From the NCBI GenBank assembly GCA_039619475.1, contig CM077115.1, forward strand, positions 515,550,815 to 515,614,814: 64,000 nt of DNA, read 5' to 3'. Source of the DNA: Icerya purchasi (Eukaryota; Arthropoda; Insecta; Hemiptera; Monophlebidae). Of the stretch, positions 45,491-55,849 are shown one piece after another. Position numbers and translations under genes: made by a program. The notes under the pieces are model-generated. The model did no database searches, was not told the DNA's origin, and saw nothing but the letters and a program-made list of their open reading frames with translations. How positions within the stretch are numbered: the first letter of the stretch is position 1; each line of letters opens with the position of its first letter.

Positions 45491-45843
45491 AAAAAAAACC
45501 TTTTTTTAAAAATAGCCTTTTATTTATGCACTAAAAAGAAGCATAAAATAAAACTTTATTAGTGTGCGACTACCAGATAATCTTAACATTAAAATCTGAA
45601 ACTAGAAAATACTATTCTGAAAAATAAAAGCGGGGGCTGGCCGCAGATTAATAATTAAATTCTATATAATATTAATGTTTAATTATCTATCTGTAGCCCC
45701 CGCTTTCATTTTTCAGAATAGTATTTTCTAGTTTCAGATTTTAATGTTAAGATTATCTGGTAGTCGCACACTAATAAAGTTTTATTTTATGCTTCTTTTT
45801 AGTGCATAAATAAAAGGCTATTTTTAAAAAAAAGGTTTTTTTA
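45491..45843. repeat. Near-perfect long inverted repeat (148-bp arms, 56-nt loop)
   Basis: The left arm 45,491-45,638 and right arm 45,695-45,843 are reverse complements with only about one substitution and one 1-bp indel. Each arm contains ATAGCCTTTTATTTATGCAC and CTACCAGATAATCTTAACAT or their complements. GC-rich AGCGGGGGCT borders the loop. Outside the arms both flanks are A/T homopolymers. A transcript would fold into one long duplex. Candidate foldback/MITE or hairpin-RNA source. Confidence 0.93.
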
Positions 45844-45849
45844 TTTTTT

Positions 45850-46435
45850 TTATTTTCAACTTGGTTTAATAAAATGGTTCCTGTTTTACACCTATTTTCC
45901 AGTCAACTTTTTAAAATATGTTATAGATAATTTTACTACCGGTTCTAATAAAACGTTCGAATCACAAACTGCTAAAAAAATTTTTCACGAAAAAAAAAAA
46001 AAGAAAAAAAAACTTTCGTCATATCAAAAAGTACTAACTGATTTTGGTGTATTTTTATATACGTTTTCTACTAAAATAATTTTCAGTTTACTTCTCTGAA
46101 AAAGAAAGAAAGAATATATTTATGCAAATTACGATACAACATAACGTTAGCAGTGCAAGTTGAACTAGCGTATCGACGAATTGTCTTACCGCACGATGCT
46201 ACATATAAAAAACGATTATAGGTTATTACAATTAAAAATTTAGCAAGGAAAAAATTTAAAAAAAAAACCTACGCGCAGATATGATGAGTAGTTTGGAATA
46301 AAGTCTGCTTAAGGAATAAGGATTCAGATACAGGAACAGGACTGTGAGCGAAAAAATAAAGAAATGGTATAATATATACTGGTAAAAGATTATAGAAAAT
46401 TATGCTTTAGACTCCTGTGCTTATATTTCGAATAC
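45850..46435. other. Unassigned AT-rich DNA
   Basis: Probably includes the 3' UTR of the jockey-type element that starts at its right edge. Nothing else recognised. Confidence 0.45.
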
Positions 46436-46439
46436 ATAA

Positions 46440-47335
46440 ATTGGAGTTGCCTGGAATCGTAATTCCCGATGTGGTTAATAAGTGGATTACTGTGGGTCGA
46501 GCAATTTCCCAAAAAATTTTTTTGCCGAAGAAAGTACACAATTACGAATATATGGTAGTTTGAGGACATTATGCATCATTCGAATTCTGGTATAGCCGGG
46601 ATTTAGTAGGCACCTGAGACATCTATTTTGTATGAGCTGTAATTGTTTAAAGCGGGCGTTAGAAACTGAGGACCACACAGGCGATGCGTAGGTTAAGATT
46701 GGTCTAATAAGTGCCTTATGTAGAATTAATTTGTTGTGAATGTTTGGAAACGATCTGCGATGGAACATTGGATAAATAGCGCAGATTGCGCGATTAGTTT
46801 TGGCGACTGCATGATCGAGATGTTTATTAAAGTTTAACCTTTTGTCTAATATCACGCCGAGGTATCGAGCTTAATCGGACTAAGGAATATCGGTACCCCT
46901 AGTATATTATGCAGTTTCTTAGGGGTCAATGGGTACCTACGAGAAAATAGAATTGCCTCAGATTTTGCCGGATTAATAGAGATACGCCATTTTTTAAAAA
47001 AAGCGAAGGACGCGGTCAACCTCATGTTGGAGCTTGTTGGCTATTGCATTCGGTCTGTATGAGCTGCAATACAGCGCAGCAGCATCGGCAAAGAGCGCCA
47101 TGTTAATGCGGGGCGATACAGGGAAATCATAAAGGAATATGTTAAATAAAATTGGCCCCAACACACTGCCCTGTGGGACACCAGCTAAGCATGTTTTAAA
47201 TGATCAGGAGGTATTAGAGATGTGAACAGCGAATGTTCTGTTGCTTAAATAGCTTTTAACTAGTTTAATAAGCATTAATTTACAGAGAATAGATACTATC
47301 ATCATCGATGATTCGACTTTTATCGAAGTGCGTGT
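46440..47335 (-). pseudogene. Jockey-type non-LTR retrotransposon, RT C-terminal half
   Basis: Read on the minus strand from 47,335: LVKSYLSNRTFAVHISNTS, then GVPQGSVLGPILFN (47,180-47,135), FADAAAL at about 47,100 where FADDxAL is expected, and FRPNAIANKLQHEVDRVLRF-like text. A frameshift precedes ISINPAKSEAILFSRR. Then LNFNKHLDHAVAKTNRAI and ILTYASPVWSS follow in an open frame of 122 codons ending at 46,487. Sequence quality is better than in most relics here, but the second catalytic Asp is lost and frameshifts are present. 5' truncated at about 47,340. Confidence 0.9.
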
Positions 47336-48190
47336 AGTGTTATAAATGTTTCCTATTGAAATATTTTCATTTACGTTGCATAAATATATGTTTAAAAAAA
47401 AACAAAACAAAAAAAAAACAACAAAAGATTGGCATTGACGTAGTTGTACTTAGAATAAAATAAAAAGGTTAATAATTTTACTAGAAACCGGTATTAAATA
47501 TTGGTTATAACTAAATCCGTAGATAACATTTAAATAAACCCTTCATGGTATAAGTTAAGCCTGGCCTGCAGTAACAAATTATTTCATTCGCAAGGGGAAC
47601 ATCAGAATTGTATTTTCCAGATGGCATGGTACTCGGTAAAAAACGAAAATGATTTTCAATGTTTTTTTGCATTAGTAAACTCGAGGAAAGTGTATCAAAA
47701 GTTAGCGAGCTAAAAGAGCTTTTGATCACATCAAAAAATAATGAGAATCTTTGATTTTTTTCAAAACGTATTTTACACCTAATTTTCAATGTTTAATTAT
47801 TGAAAAATGTTATCCTTCTGGAATGTGTCTAGAAAAAAGTGTTTGGAGGATAGGTTGGTTGCAGGCATCACACAGCGATGGTATGTTTCGCCGGCAACTC
47901 ACATCGGTATGTCTGTGCGCTGTAAAGGATCCACGAGTTGTTTCCGTAAAATTTGGGTCGTTTTTTTTTCCGAATTTTATTAAGCCCTTGGTAATAAATA
48001 ACGTTTTAAATTTTTTCTCTTATATAACAAACTTTTTAATAAATATCAATATACCATTTTGATAATAATAAAATTGAATATTTAAAATGATATTAAATCG
48101 CATAAATAAGAACAAATTAGTGTGTGTAATTAAAAAGAAAAAAGTAAAGAAAGCCGAAAAAAAAGTTGACAAAAAGGTGAGAATTCGAAC
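47336..48190. other. Unassigned AT-rich DNA
   Basis: Open frames 47,511-47,789 (minus) and 47,751-48,062 (plus) have no recognised motif. Confidence 0.45.
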
Positions 48191-48194
48191 GTCT

Positions 48195-48690
48195 AACGCC
48201 AAGATTTACGCGGTGTGAGGAAAAAGCAGCGAGAATTTTGTAATTGCGCGCGCTTTGTCTGGAATGGAATAGTTTATTACGAATTTTTACCGACTGCTTT
48301 CGTAAAGTCAATAAAAGCGGTGCTACTTAAAGAGTTTTACCCAGTTTACGTGAGACAATCAACGACCCGGACTTCGGAGAAACAACTCTCGTGGGGATTT
48401 TGTACCACGACAGCGTTGCTTAGCTAATAGTTCGTAATAGCGTAACATCGCTGTAATGTCGTACCACATCCTATTTTCCAGACATCATGGCACAACTATT
48501 TCCCATTTCCCACACTCTCAAGAGGACACGTGCGAAAAGGGCAACGTTCTTCGATAATAAATACGAGTTCAAGACCACACGGAAAAAAGACGATAGAACG
48601 GTGTTTCTCGAAACACTACTGCGCGGCACAAGTGCATCAAAGGAGAAAGGCACCATGTGGAACAAACACCGAAGTTATTAGGTAAACACC
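48195..48690 (+). pseudogene. Mariner transposase remnant (C-terminal half)
   Basis: The plus strand gives WNGIVYYEFLP and LSWGFCTTTALL (corrupted 'LHHDNAPSHTAL') near 48,260-48,420. A FPDIMAQLFPISHTLKRT remnant of 'SPDMAPCDFFLFPKLKR' follows near 48,478-48,530. The order and spacing fit the C-terminal half of a mariner transposase, but no terminal repeats were identified and both catalytic Asp blocks are damaged. Confidence 0.6.
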
Positions 48691-48869
48691 TTTTGAGGAA
48701 TAATTACAAAATTTTTGGTTACTAGCTTAACTAATTTTTGGACGCGCCTTTCTCGAGATACACGGACCGATGCAAACACCGGTGAAATTCGTTTTTTCCC
48801 CCGAATACCGCTATCTGGAAAAAGTTTCGGTCCGAATCGGTGACCTACACTCTGATGTTTCCCTTTATT

Positions 48870-50060
48870 TTTTTTTCCTTTGTTTTTTCGAGAACAGGCA
48901 AAATGACGACCCATCATCCGAGAATTAGGAACAAAAGGATTAAATTTTAATATATAGAGAAATGAAATGAACCCTGCTAAAGCTAGAACAACATCTGGTG
49001 AAGAAAAGGAAAGTATGTAGGAAGCGCAAAAAGGAGTAGGCAGTTTAAAATGTAAGAATTTAGTGTAGAGAAAGAAAAGAACATTTAAACAGAATATGAT
49101 TCGCATCACAAAGGCAATTGCGTGATCCGAGGGATGAAAAATACAATGTGGAGAAGAAACAATAGACAAAAAGGAAAAGGAGTTGGAACAAGACAATTAT
49201 ATTTGAGGAACGAAAACATGTTATGGAGGAAATAATGGAGCGACCGGCACCAGGAAAGTCAGCAAACCAAGACCATGATGATGGGAGTATTAGTTTGTAA
49301 AAGGAATATGAGGGGATTAGAAAAGGAGGTAACGTAGATATCCAACTATGATTTGAAGTGTGCTTGCTTAGGTGGAAAACGAATATTGTTAGCAGGAAAT
49401 TTATTGATAAATTTTCCCTGTTAGAGGAAGCACAGCGAGCAAACGAGTCAACTATATAGGTTGTTGCCTGCGATGCCGCCATGACTGGGAATCGAAAAAA
49501 GATCGATTTGAATAGAACGAACTGAGGAAAGATTGGAAACTAAAGGAATGAATAGAAAGGATAATGTAGTCGTATGAAGGGAGCGGACAAGAATATGGCC
49601 TTCGAGACGCTCATCGAGACGGAATAGATAAGGTACTTTTGTTATTATATGAGACTAAAGTGCAATGAAAAGAACTGCACCGAGTATTGCATACGATTCT
49701 GCAGTACAAATAGAACAGATGGAAGGAAGTTTATAAAGTTCTTAGTGTGGAAGGGAAGAAACAAGGAAGGAGGCCCAGACGCCCCATCGCTCTTGGAACC
49801 ATCCGTAAAAAGGATAGAAGAAGGAAATAAGGACCTCAAAGCCTCGCTGAACTCGCTTAAGGCGATTCGAGGTGAACATTTATAATGTGAGAAGGAAGAA
49901 AAAATAAATTGGGAGTTATGTAATAGATCTGAAAAGCTGAATGTAAAGAACGGGAGTTTACGATATGTATAGGGATAAACGGCGAATAAGGAGAAAGAGA
50001 CCGAGAAACACGAGAAAGAATAGGAATCTTCACGGAGGAAAGCGCCAATTAGCCGCAATG
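48870..50060 (-). pseudogene. RNase H-bearing non-LTR retrotransposon, third copy
   Basis: The minus strand gives LFTDGSKSDG near 49,800 (first RNase H block), VDSFARCAS near 49,440 (the block after HSGIxGNE) and a CDANHILFKCS block near 49,100 (C-terminal Cys/His). The 3' end at about 48,870-48,900 shows an A-rich tail. Same architecture as the plus-strand copies at 26,870 and 33,085. 5' truncated within or before RNase H and frameshifted. Confidence 0.8.
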
Positions 50061-50149
50061 TAGGAATAAGCGGGAACTAATTTAGAGGACTTAACAGAAA
50101 GACATTTTATGAGGAAGCGCTAATCCACTACTGAAAATGTAGTTGAAAC

Positions 50150-50630
50150 TAAAATAATAGGATTTTTCAAAAAAACACATACCAACCACTTGCTCGATAC
50201 CTGGGAACCCTAGCCGACGAAAACTGCCAGAAAGAGAAGTGTGGTCAAGAGAATCGAGCAAGCCCGAGCGGCCTCTACGTCAATGAAGAAATTCTTCACA
50301 ACTACCGACTTAAGCCTCAACCGGCGCACAATACAATGTTATGTTGTATCTACTACTGGCATGGACTCTTAACAAAGTATTAGAAGTCAAATTAGACACT
50401 TTTGAAATTTTCCTGTACAGGAAATTGATAGAAGGATATCTTGGACGCAGAAAGTAGCCAATTGCAGTGAATTGGTAGAGAAGAAAGACGCTGTCGGCGA
50501 CAACCAAGGAGCACAAGACGAGATATCTGGGACATATTATGAGAAACGACAGGTACGGACTGTTGAAATTGGTCCTCGAGGAGAAAATCTGTGGGAAGCG
50601 GCCACCAGGTAGAATGCGGAACTGATAAAT
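50150..50630 (+). pseudogene. RTE-like retrotransposon C-terminal fragment
   Basis: Plus-strand frames give RIEQARAASTSMKKFFTTTD, LSLNRRTIQCYVVS ('LRCYVFSVLLYG' block), IDRRISWTQKV and YLGHIMRNDRYGLL followed by GKICGKRPPGRM. This is the post-RT C-terminal region of endonuclease-RT (RTE-like) elements, in correct order with two frame changes. Upstream RT is missing. It lies head-on to the next, oppositely oriented fragment. Confidence 0.8.
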
Positions 50631-50834
50631 GGGAGACGTGCGTTAATGGGTGCAGCGATCCCCGAGCAGATTTTCAGAACGACAGTGTCTAAATTAGCTT
50701 TAATCATCGCCCCAATCTCCGTTCGATGACGGCGTGTAGCTTTTTCATAAATTTCATAACACGTAAAGTATAAAACATTCATTAAAAAAGGGGAAAAATA
50801 ACATTTTTATCTTCGATATTCGAACCAACATATT

Positions 50835-51120
50835 CTTCTTCTTCTTCTTCTTGATGTGCCGTACTCTTCCCAGAGCGTTGGCGATCAGATGGCAGCTAAA
50901 ACTCGCGTTCTCTTGCTCCTTCATGGATTGAGTTGATGCCAGTCCAGTTCTTATTGTTTTGTATCCAGTCTTTTCTCCGTCTCCCTGCCTTTCTTTTTCT
51001 TTCTATTTTCCCCTGGATAATAAGCTGTAGGATCTCAAATTTTTATCTTCTTATGATGTGGCCAAAATATTTAACTTCATATAATAATCTTACATCCTTG
51101 AGGCTAAGTTTTTGCTAGAA
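50835..51120 (-). pseudogene. RTE-like retrotransposon C-terminus with (GAA)n tail
   Basis: The minus strand gives VKYFGHIIRR, ILQLIIQGKIERKRKAGRR and RKDWIQNNKNWTGIN, then decays and ends in (AAG)n (CTT repeats at 50,835-50,853 on plus). The microsatellite tail and C-terminal motif are shared with the copy at 60,541-61,060. Severely 5' truncated. Confidence 0.8.
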
Positions 51121-51184
51121 CTTGTTATGGTATCGAATAAAAATACGCTGAAATCGTGTTACGAATTCCCTTGCGTTTACCACT

Positions 51185-51878
51185 CAGCTTAATACTCATA
51201 ATGCAACTTTTTTTCGTATTGTTGTATGCTTTTTTGACCAGGAAAAGAAATATGCCCACCTAGCCAACTGTAGTAAAAATAGTTCAGTATACTTAAAAAC
51301 AACATACTTGCTTTGACGCGGTTTTTTCGGTCTCGGCTCACCTTTGGCACGGTATTCACCCGATCGATATCGGCTGTTTCCGAGTCGTACGCGTAGATCC
51401 AAGTCTCATCTCCAGTTATGATGCGTTTTATTTTATCTCGATAGTCAGAAGGGATTGTTTCACATACTTCAACGCGGCGCTGTTTTTCCATAAAATTGAG
51501 CGTTTTTGGCGCATCAATCGAGATTTCACTTTTCCGAGGTCCAAATGGTCACTCAAAATGGTTTTCACTGATCCTTCCGATATTCCAACAAGGTCAGTAA
51601 GGTCTCGGACTGTCAACCGACGATTTTGGAGTACCAATTCTTTGATTTTGTTGACGTGTAGCTCTCATCAGTTGATGTTGATGGTCGTCCTGGCCGTGCC
51701 TCGTCTTCAACGCTTTCTCGACCCTCTTTGAACATTTTGTACCACTCATAAACTCCTGTTTTCGATAGAGCTTGCGCACCGAAGGCCTTCTGTAACATTT
51801 TCAACGTTTCGACAGCAGAAATTTCATTCCGCACACAAAATTTAATGGAACTGCGTTGTTGAGAATAGTTTCCGACAT
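51185..51878 (-). pseudogene. Mariner transposase remnant (N-terminal half)
   Basis: It begins with ATG at 51,878 (MSETILNNAV in one frame). It continues after a frameshift as NEISAVETLKMLQKAFGAQA and ESVEDEARPGRPSTST, and after more shifts as LVGISEGSVKTILSDHL and IKRIITGDETWIYAYD, which carries the first catalytic Asp. The rest of the catalytic core is missing: after KASMLFLSIL the sequence diverges. It belongs to the same broad mariner lineage as the intact copy at 6044-7120, judged by the shared KMLQKAFG and ITGDETW blocks. Confidence 0.85.
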
Positions 51879-52031
51879 CCCAAAAAACGAAAAATTCACT
51901 TCTAGCTGTTTACAAAAGGACGCGTATCTCAAACACTAATGAATATTTTGATGTGAAACTTGGCACAGATGTTATTGGCAGTAGTGACAACTTAAAAATA
52001 AAAACATTTGTCGCTTAAGTTATGATATAAA

Positions 52032-52036
52032 AGATT
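52032..52036. repeat. 5-bp target-site duplication, left (BEL element)
   Basis: AGATT, repeated at 56,538-56,542 directly after the 3' LTR. Confidence 0.9.
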
Positions 52037-52428
52037 TGTTGAACGATTGTTTACACGGCTCGCATGCAAGTGCGGTCGTGTAATTAGATCTAATCGTCGG
52101 CATTTTCTTTCCTCCTTGCGCAGTCTCATTTATTGTTTATTATCACTCGAAATGTAAGTTTAAGTTTATGCTTTGGTTTCGATCACGTATGACGATTGCT
52201 CGCTCGTTTTGTTTTGTTCCCGTTTTCAGTGGTTTGTCTCGCATTTTTATTTTGGTTGTTGTTTCGCTCGTCAGTTCTTTTGTTTCTCGTTCGCCAAAAA
52301 CAATTAATTCGAAATAGCCCTTTTCAGGGCTACCCGCGCATTTTAATAAAGTAAGTCGAAATCGATCAATATCTTATTTTCGTATTTTCTTACGTTTTTT
52401 ATTTAACTCACGGAAATGACGTAAAACA
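52037..52428 (+). repeat. 5' LTR
   Basis: Starts TGTTGAACGATTG and ends ACGTAAAACA. Contains an AATAAA polyadenylation-like signal at about 52,364-52,370, followed by GTAAGT. Matches 56,147-56,537 at ~98.7% by eye. Confidence 0.97.
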
Positions 52429-52432
52429 TTTT

Positions 52433-52450
52433 TGGTCCTGCGGGCCGGAT
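52433..52450 (+). promoter_or_regulatory. Primer-binding site, tRNA-Tyr-like
   Basis: TGGTCCTGCGGGCCGGAT lies four bases after the 5' LTR. It begins with TGG, the complement of the tRNA 3' CCA. From memory it matches the complement of the 3' end of insect tRNA-Tyr at 16 of 18 positions. The tRNA identity is inference. Confidence 0.65.
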
Positions 52451-52999
52451 CATAAGAAAAGGATCTGGCAAATATTTTGTGTTTTTTCCGTGGGTGGATA
52501 AGGTGGTTAGAAAATCGAACAGTAATTTTTACGTTATTGGAAAGTTAAAATAATATTCGCGTAAAGACATTTATTTTATAGTTTTCGTTGTTTTTATTAA
52601 AATTCGTAATAAAAATCGGTAACGCACTAAGCGCGTATAAAAAGTTGTCGAAATTTCGCACACATTCGGTGTTTCAAAATTTAGTATATTTAGTGCGTCG
52701 AAATTCGGTAGACATTTGGTGTTTCGAAAATCGGTAAATATTCGGTGTTGTAGAATTCTACGCATATTCGGCGTTGCAGAATTCTATATACGAAAAGTTT
52801 CGTCAAAGTACACTCGCTCGGCGCTTTAAATCGTGTTTACACCACTCGCCCAGCGATTTAAATTGTGTTTACATTACTCGCCCGGCAATTTAAATTGTGT
52901 TTACACTGTCGCTTAATTTGTGACTAATCTTAGTCAAATTAGTGTGACAGTTTTCCTAGCTCGTAATAAGAATTTCGTAGTTTTATTGATTTGAACAAA
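52451..52999 (+). other. 5' leader of the BEL element
   Basis: 550 nt between primer-binding site and start codon. Contains several ~35-bp near-repeats, such as CGGTGTTTCAAAATTTAG / CGGTGTTTCGAAAATCGG / CGGTGTTGTAGAATTC (52,668-52,785). A second set is CACTCGCCCAGCGATTTAAA / TACTCGCCCGGCAATTTAAA (52,845-52,900). It may be a packaging region; function unknown. Confidence 0.5.
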
Positions 53000-55849
53000 A
53001 TGAGTGAAAAAGGTTCGGTTTTGGAAGCATTAAACCGCCGTAAGCGCGCTGCGTTCCGAGCAGCAAACTCAGCAAAGGCTCTCGTTCATGCTGCCTTACT
53101 CGAGGCTCCGTCCAGTGAGCGATCTAATGAAGTCGCTGTCCGACTTGACTCGTGGAATATTTGCCTAGGAGAGATCAGTGACGTCATTGCATCTATTCTA
53201 GACAACACAGACTTAAAAGGAAAATCCGCAGATCAGCTGGAGGTAATAGAGGGAAAAACGTATGAGCAATGGCAGCAAAGTAAGGAGGAATACGATTTGG
53301 CCAAGTCCAAATTAAACACCATGAACGATTTTCTCAATCCGAAAGGTAGCAATCGCCGTTCACTTGATTCTTCCCTCGTAACCGATACTGCACCGGCAAA
53401 TCCATTGGTAAAGCTACCGGATCTGCCGGTCCCGAAGTTCAGTGGAAAAACGAAAGATTTCACTGAATGGTATTCTCTGTTCCAAGAAATGATCCATTCT
53501 AATGACAATATAAAGCCTATTCAAAAATTATATTTCTTGAAGCAGGCGATGGTAGGCGCGGCAGAAAATATCCTGAAGGATTACACCCTTCACGAAGGGA
53601 TTTATGAAGAAGCGTGGAATGCGGTAAAGAGTCGATATTACAATCGGCGGGCGATTATCGCCAACCATTTTCAAGAATTAATGGCTCTACCGCCGATTTC
53701 ACAGACAACATTGCGGGAATCACTTGACCAGGTAAATGCGATAATCCGAGGGCTGAAGGTGTGCGAACTGAACACAGAAGCAATGTCACCGCTGTTCATA
53801 TACATAATTGTAGGCAAGTTGCCAGAAAAACTTAGAATGGATTGGGAAAACTCGGTGGTTGACAATTCAACCTACCCTTCGTTCGCACCCTTGAGCGCCT
53901 TTTTGCAAAATCGATGTTTTGCATATGAGAGCGTACATGCGCAGCAGTCTCTGAGGCCAATGGTAAGTCGAGCCGAGGCATCGGAAGTAAGGATGAATAG
54001 GAAATTCGTTGCAACGACTGCATACAACAGCGGGGCCAAGTCAGTCGCTTCACGATGCGTCTTATGCGATAAAGGGCACTACCTGTCACAGTGCCCACAA
54101 TTTATTACAAAAAATATCGCCGATCGTTGGCGTTTTGTAAAAGACAAACGGCTTTGTATAAATTGTTTACGGCAGTTCCATTTTGCGAGTGATTGCAACT
54201 CGTCCAAGTGCAGAAGGTGCAACAAGACGCATCATACCATGCTGCACCAAGAAAGCTCGCATTCAGTGCCAGACGATCGGGGCGAACAATCCTCATCAAC
54301 CACCAGAACGGCTCTAGCTTGCACTTCTCACGAGAGCTCTGTTGTCCTGTTACCCAGCGTGGTGGTGCATGTGCTGGTTGGAAGTAAAGCTATCAAAGCT
54401 CGCGCCTTGCTCGATCCTTGTTCGCAGGTCAACTTCGTCGCTGAGTCCTTTGTTAAAAAGAATAGAATTGCTTCTAAAGCCGCCCGAGCGGCAATTGCTT
54501 GCGTCTCTCCAGAAGAAGCGCAAGTGAGCGCGTCGGTTTCTCTCGATCTGCGGTCACGATACAACTCGTATCAGCTCGATCTTCAGGCTGACGTAGTAGG
54601 CCGCATTCCCTACGAAGTGTCTCCGGCCTTGATCAGGCGCGTAAAAGATGTTAGCGGGAAGCTGGATTTGGCAGATTGTCTATTGCCGACGGCAACGGTT
54701 GACATTCTGATTGGTGGAAACCATGCGAACAAAATACTGCTGGGCCGGAAGCTGTTTGTAGGAGAGCTGTGTTTCGAGGAAACCTTATTCGGCCGGGTGG
54801 CAGAAGGTCCGCTCTCGAAATTCCCTTCTGCAGATCAGCGCTGCTGTCATCTCTCCTCGCGTGTGGCTCAGCAGCAAAACTCGCAGCTAAACTCTTCGCT
54901 GGTTTATAAGTCTTCTATGAATATCGCTAGTGAAACATATTCATCTTCGCTAATACAGCAACCGTTACTCGTATTATCGCAGTCCTCGTCAGTACCAAAT
55001 GTCGTTCTGCCGCAACCTTCTCGAACGTTTTCTCCATCTCCTAATTCGGCGCTCCAGTCTCTCCCGTCAATATCCGGTGCTCCGAATTCATTTAATGGAA
55101 GGATTGTTGAAGTTATTCCTAACAATTTTAATGATATCGCCATGAACTATAGCAATGTGCACGAATTGCTGAATGACTCCAACGTATCCCCCCACGTCAA
55201 ATCTCAGCGTTCGCAGTCATTCGCTGTCAGTAAAGTTTCGTCTGGACAAGCAAACGATCAAAGTTCACAACCTGAGATATCGATAAATGCAACAACGAAA
55301 TTATTGGTTGCCCAGCTTACTGGATCGGAATTTGCAAACTCTGGAAATTACGATAGCTCGTCAAATGAATCGGATGGTAGTGGAATATCCAGTTCGTCGA
55401 ATAAATATCCCGTTTCGAACATTGAAGGTTCGTCCTTAGTGAACTCGAACTCAAATCATTTAGAATTATCAGTAAAGTCACTTCGGTCATCGTCAGTGCA
55501 GCGGAAACTAGTTAATCATCAACCCCCAGGATGTATATCCAATGTGCTTGTCCCTAATAAACAGCAGCAGCAGAAACTAAATTCGAATGAATTAATTCTT
55601 CAGACCGACTCCTTGTCACAGTCTGTTTCAAATGCTTCTAAGCGATCGGAACTGAAAAGTAACTCGGAAATAATATCAACGTTGGCGCCGTACGGAGCTC
55701 CATCACCTGGTACTTCCTCGTATCAGAACATTTCGCAACAACAACAACCGCCTCTTATAGTATTACATTGTCGCATGGATCGACTCCTCTGGCGCAAGTT
55801 TTGCCTTTTCAACAATCTATACAACGCAACATACAAACAACAGCCATGA
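53000..55849 (+). CDS. BEL-type Gag-protease polyprotein with Ser/Asn/Gln-rich tail, 949 aa
   Basis: Makes the capsid and a putative aspartic protease of the element. Residues 1-130: charged helical N-terminus. About 140-330: BEL Gag core (PVPKFSGKTKDFTEWYSLF, LKQAMVGAAENIL, SRYYN). Zinc knuckles: C353-x2-C-x3-H-x4-C, C386-x2-C-x4-H-x4-C and C404-x2-C-x3-H-x4-H. About 455-640: retropepsin-like domain, with the active-site tetrad D472-P-C-S in ARALLDPCSQVNF instead of D-S/T-G-S, ending in DILIGG and FGRVAEGPLSKF. From 640 to about 920 it is Ser/Asn/Gln-rich and low in Cys and charge; no RT block is present. The last ~30 residues (HCRMDRLLWRKFC) look out of frame: the neighbouring frame is open to about 55,866 with matching composition, and the switch probably lies in the CAA run at 55,735-55,749. 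Start: ATG at 53,000 (AACAAAATGA). Codon use is less AT-rich than the surroundings. Confidence 0.93.
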   Translation: MSEKGSVLEALNRRKRAAFRAANSAKALVHAALLEAPSSERSNEVAVRLDSWNICLGEISDVIASILDNTDLKGKSADQLEVIEGKTYEQWQQSKEEYDLAKSKLNTMNDFLNPKGSNRRSLDSSLVTDTAPANPLVKLPDLPVPKFSGKTKDFTEWYSLFQEMIHSNDNIKPIQKLYFLKQAMVGAAENILKDYTLHEGIYEEAWNAVKSRYYNRRAIIANHFQELMALPPISQTTLRESLDQVNAIIRGLKVCELNTEAMSPLFIYIIVGKLPEKLRMDWENSVVDNSTYPSFAPLSAFLQNRCFAYESVHAQQSLRPMVSRAEASEVRMNRKFVATTAYNSGAKSVASRCVLCDKGHYLSQCPQFITKNIADRWRFVKDKRLCINCLRQFHFASDCNSSKCRRCNKTHHTMLHQESSHSVPDDRGEQSSSTTRTALACTSHESSVVLLPSVVVHVLVGSKAIKARALLDPCSQVNFVAESFVKKNRIASKAARAAIACVSPEEAQVSASVSLDLRSRYNSYQLDLQADVVGRIPYEVSPALIRRVKDVSGKLDLADCLLPTATVDILIGGNHANKILLGRKLFVGELCFEETLFGRVAEGPLSKFPSADQRCCHLSSRVAQQQNSQLNSSLVYKSSMNIASETYSSSLIQQPLLVLSQSSSVPNVVLPQPSRTFSPSPNSALQSLPSISGAPNSFNGRIVEVIPNNFNDIAMNYSNVHELLNDSNVSPHVKSQRSQSFAVSKVSSGQANDQSSQPEISINATTKLLVAQLTGSEFANSGNYDSSSNESDGSGISSSSNKYPVSNIEGSSLVNSNSNHLELSVKSLRSSSVQRKLVNHQPPGCISNVLVPNKQQQQKLNSNELILQTDSLSQSVSNASKRSELKSNSEIISTLAPYGAPSPGTSSYQNISQQQQPPLIVLHCRMDRLLWRKFCLFNNLYNATYKQQP

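Noticed and set aside
52991..52999. Upstream TTG as start of the BEL polyprotein
   Set aside because: The frame opens with TTG AAC AAA before the ATG at 53,000. The ATG has a good context and is the credible start.
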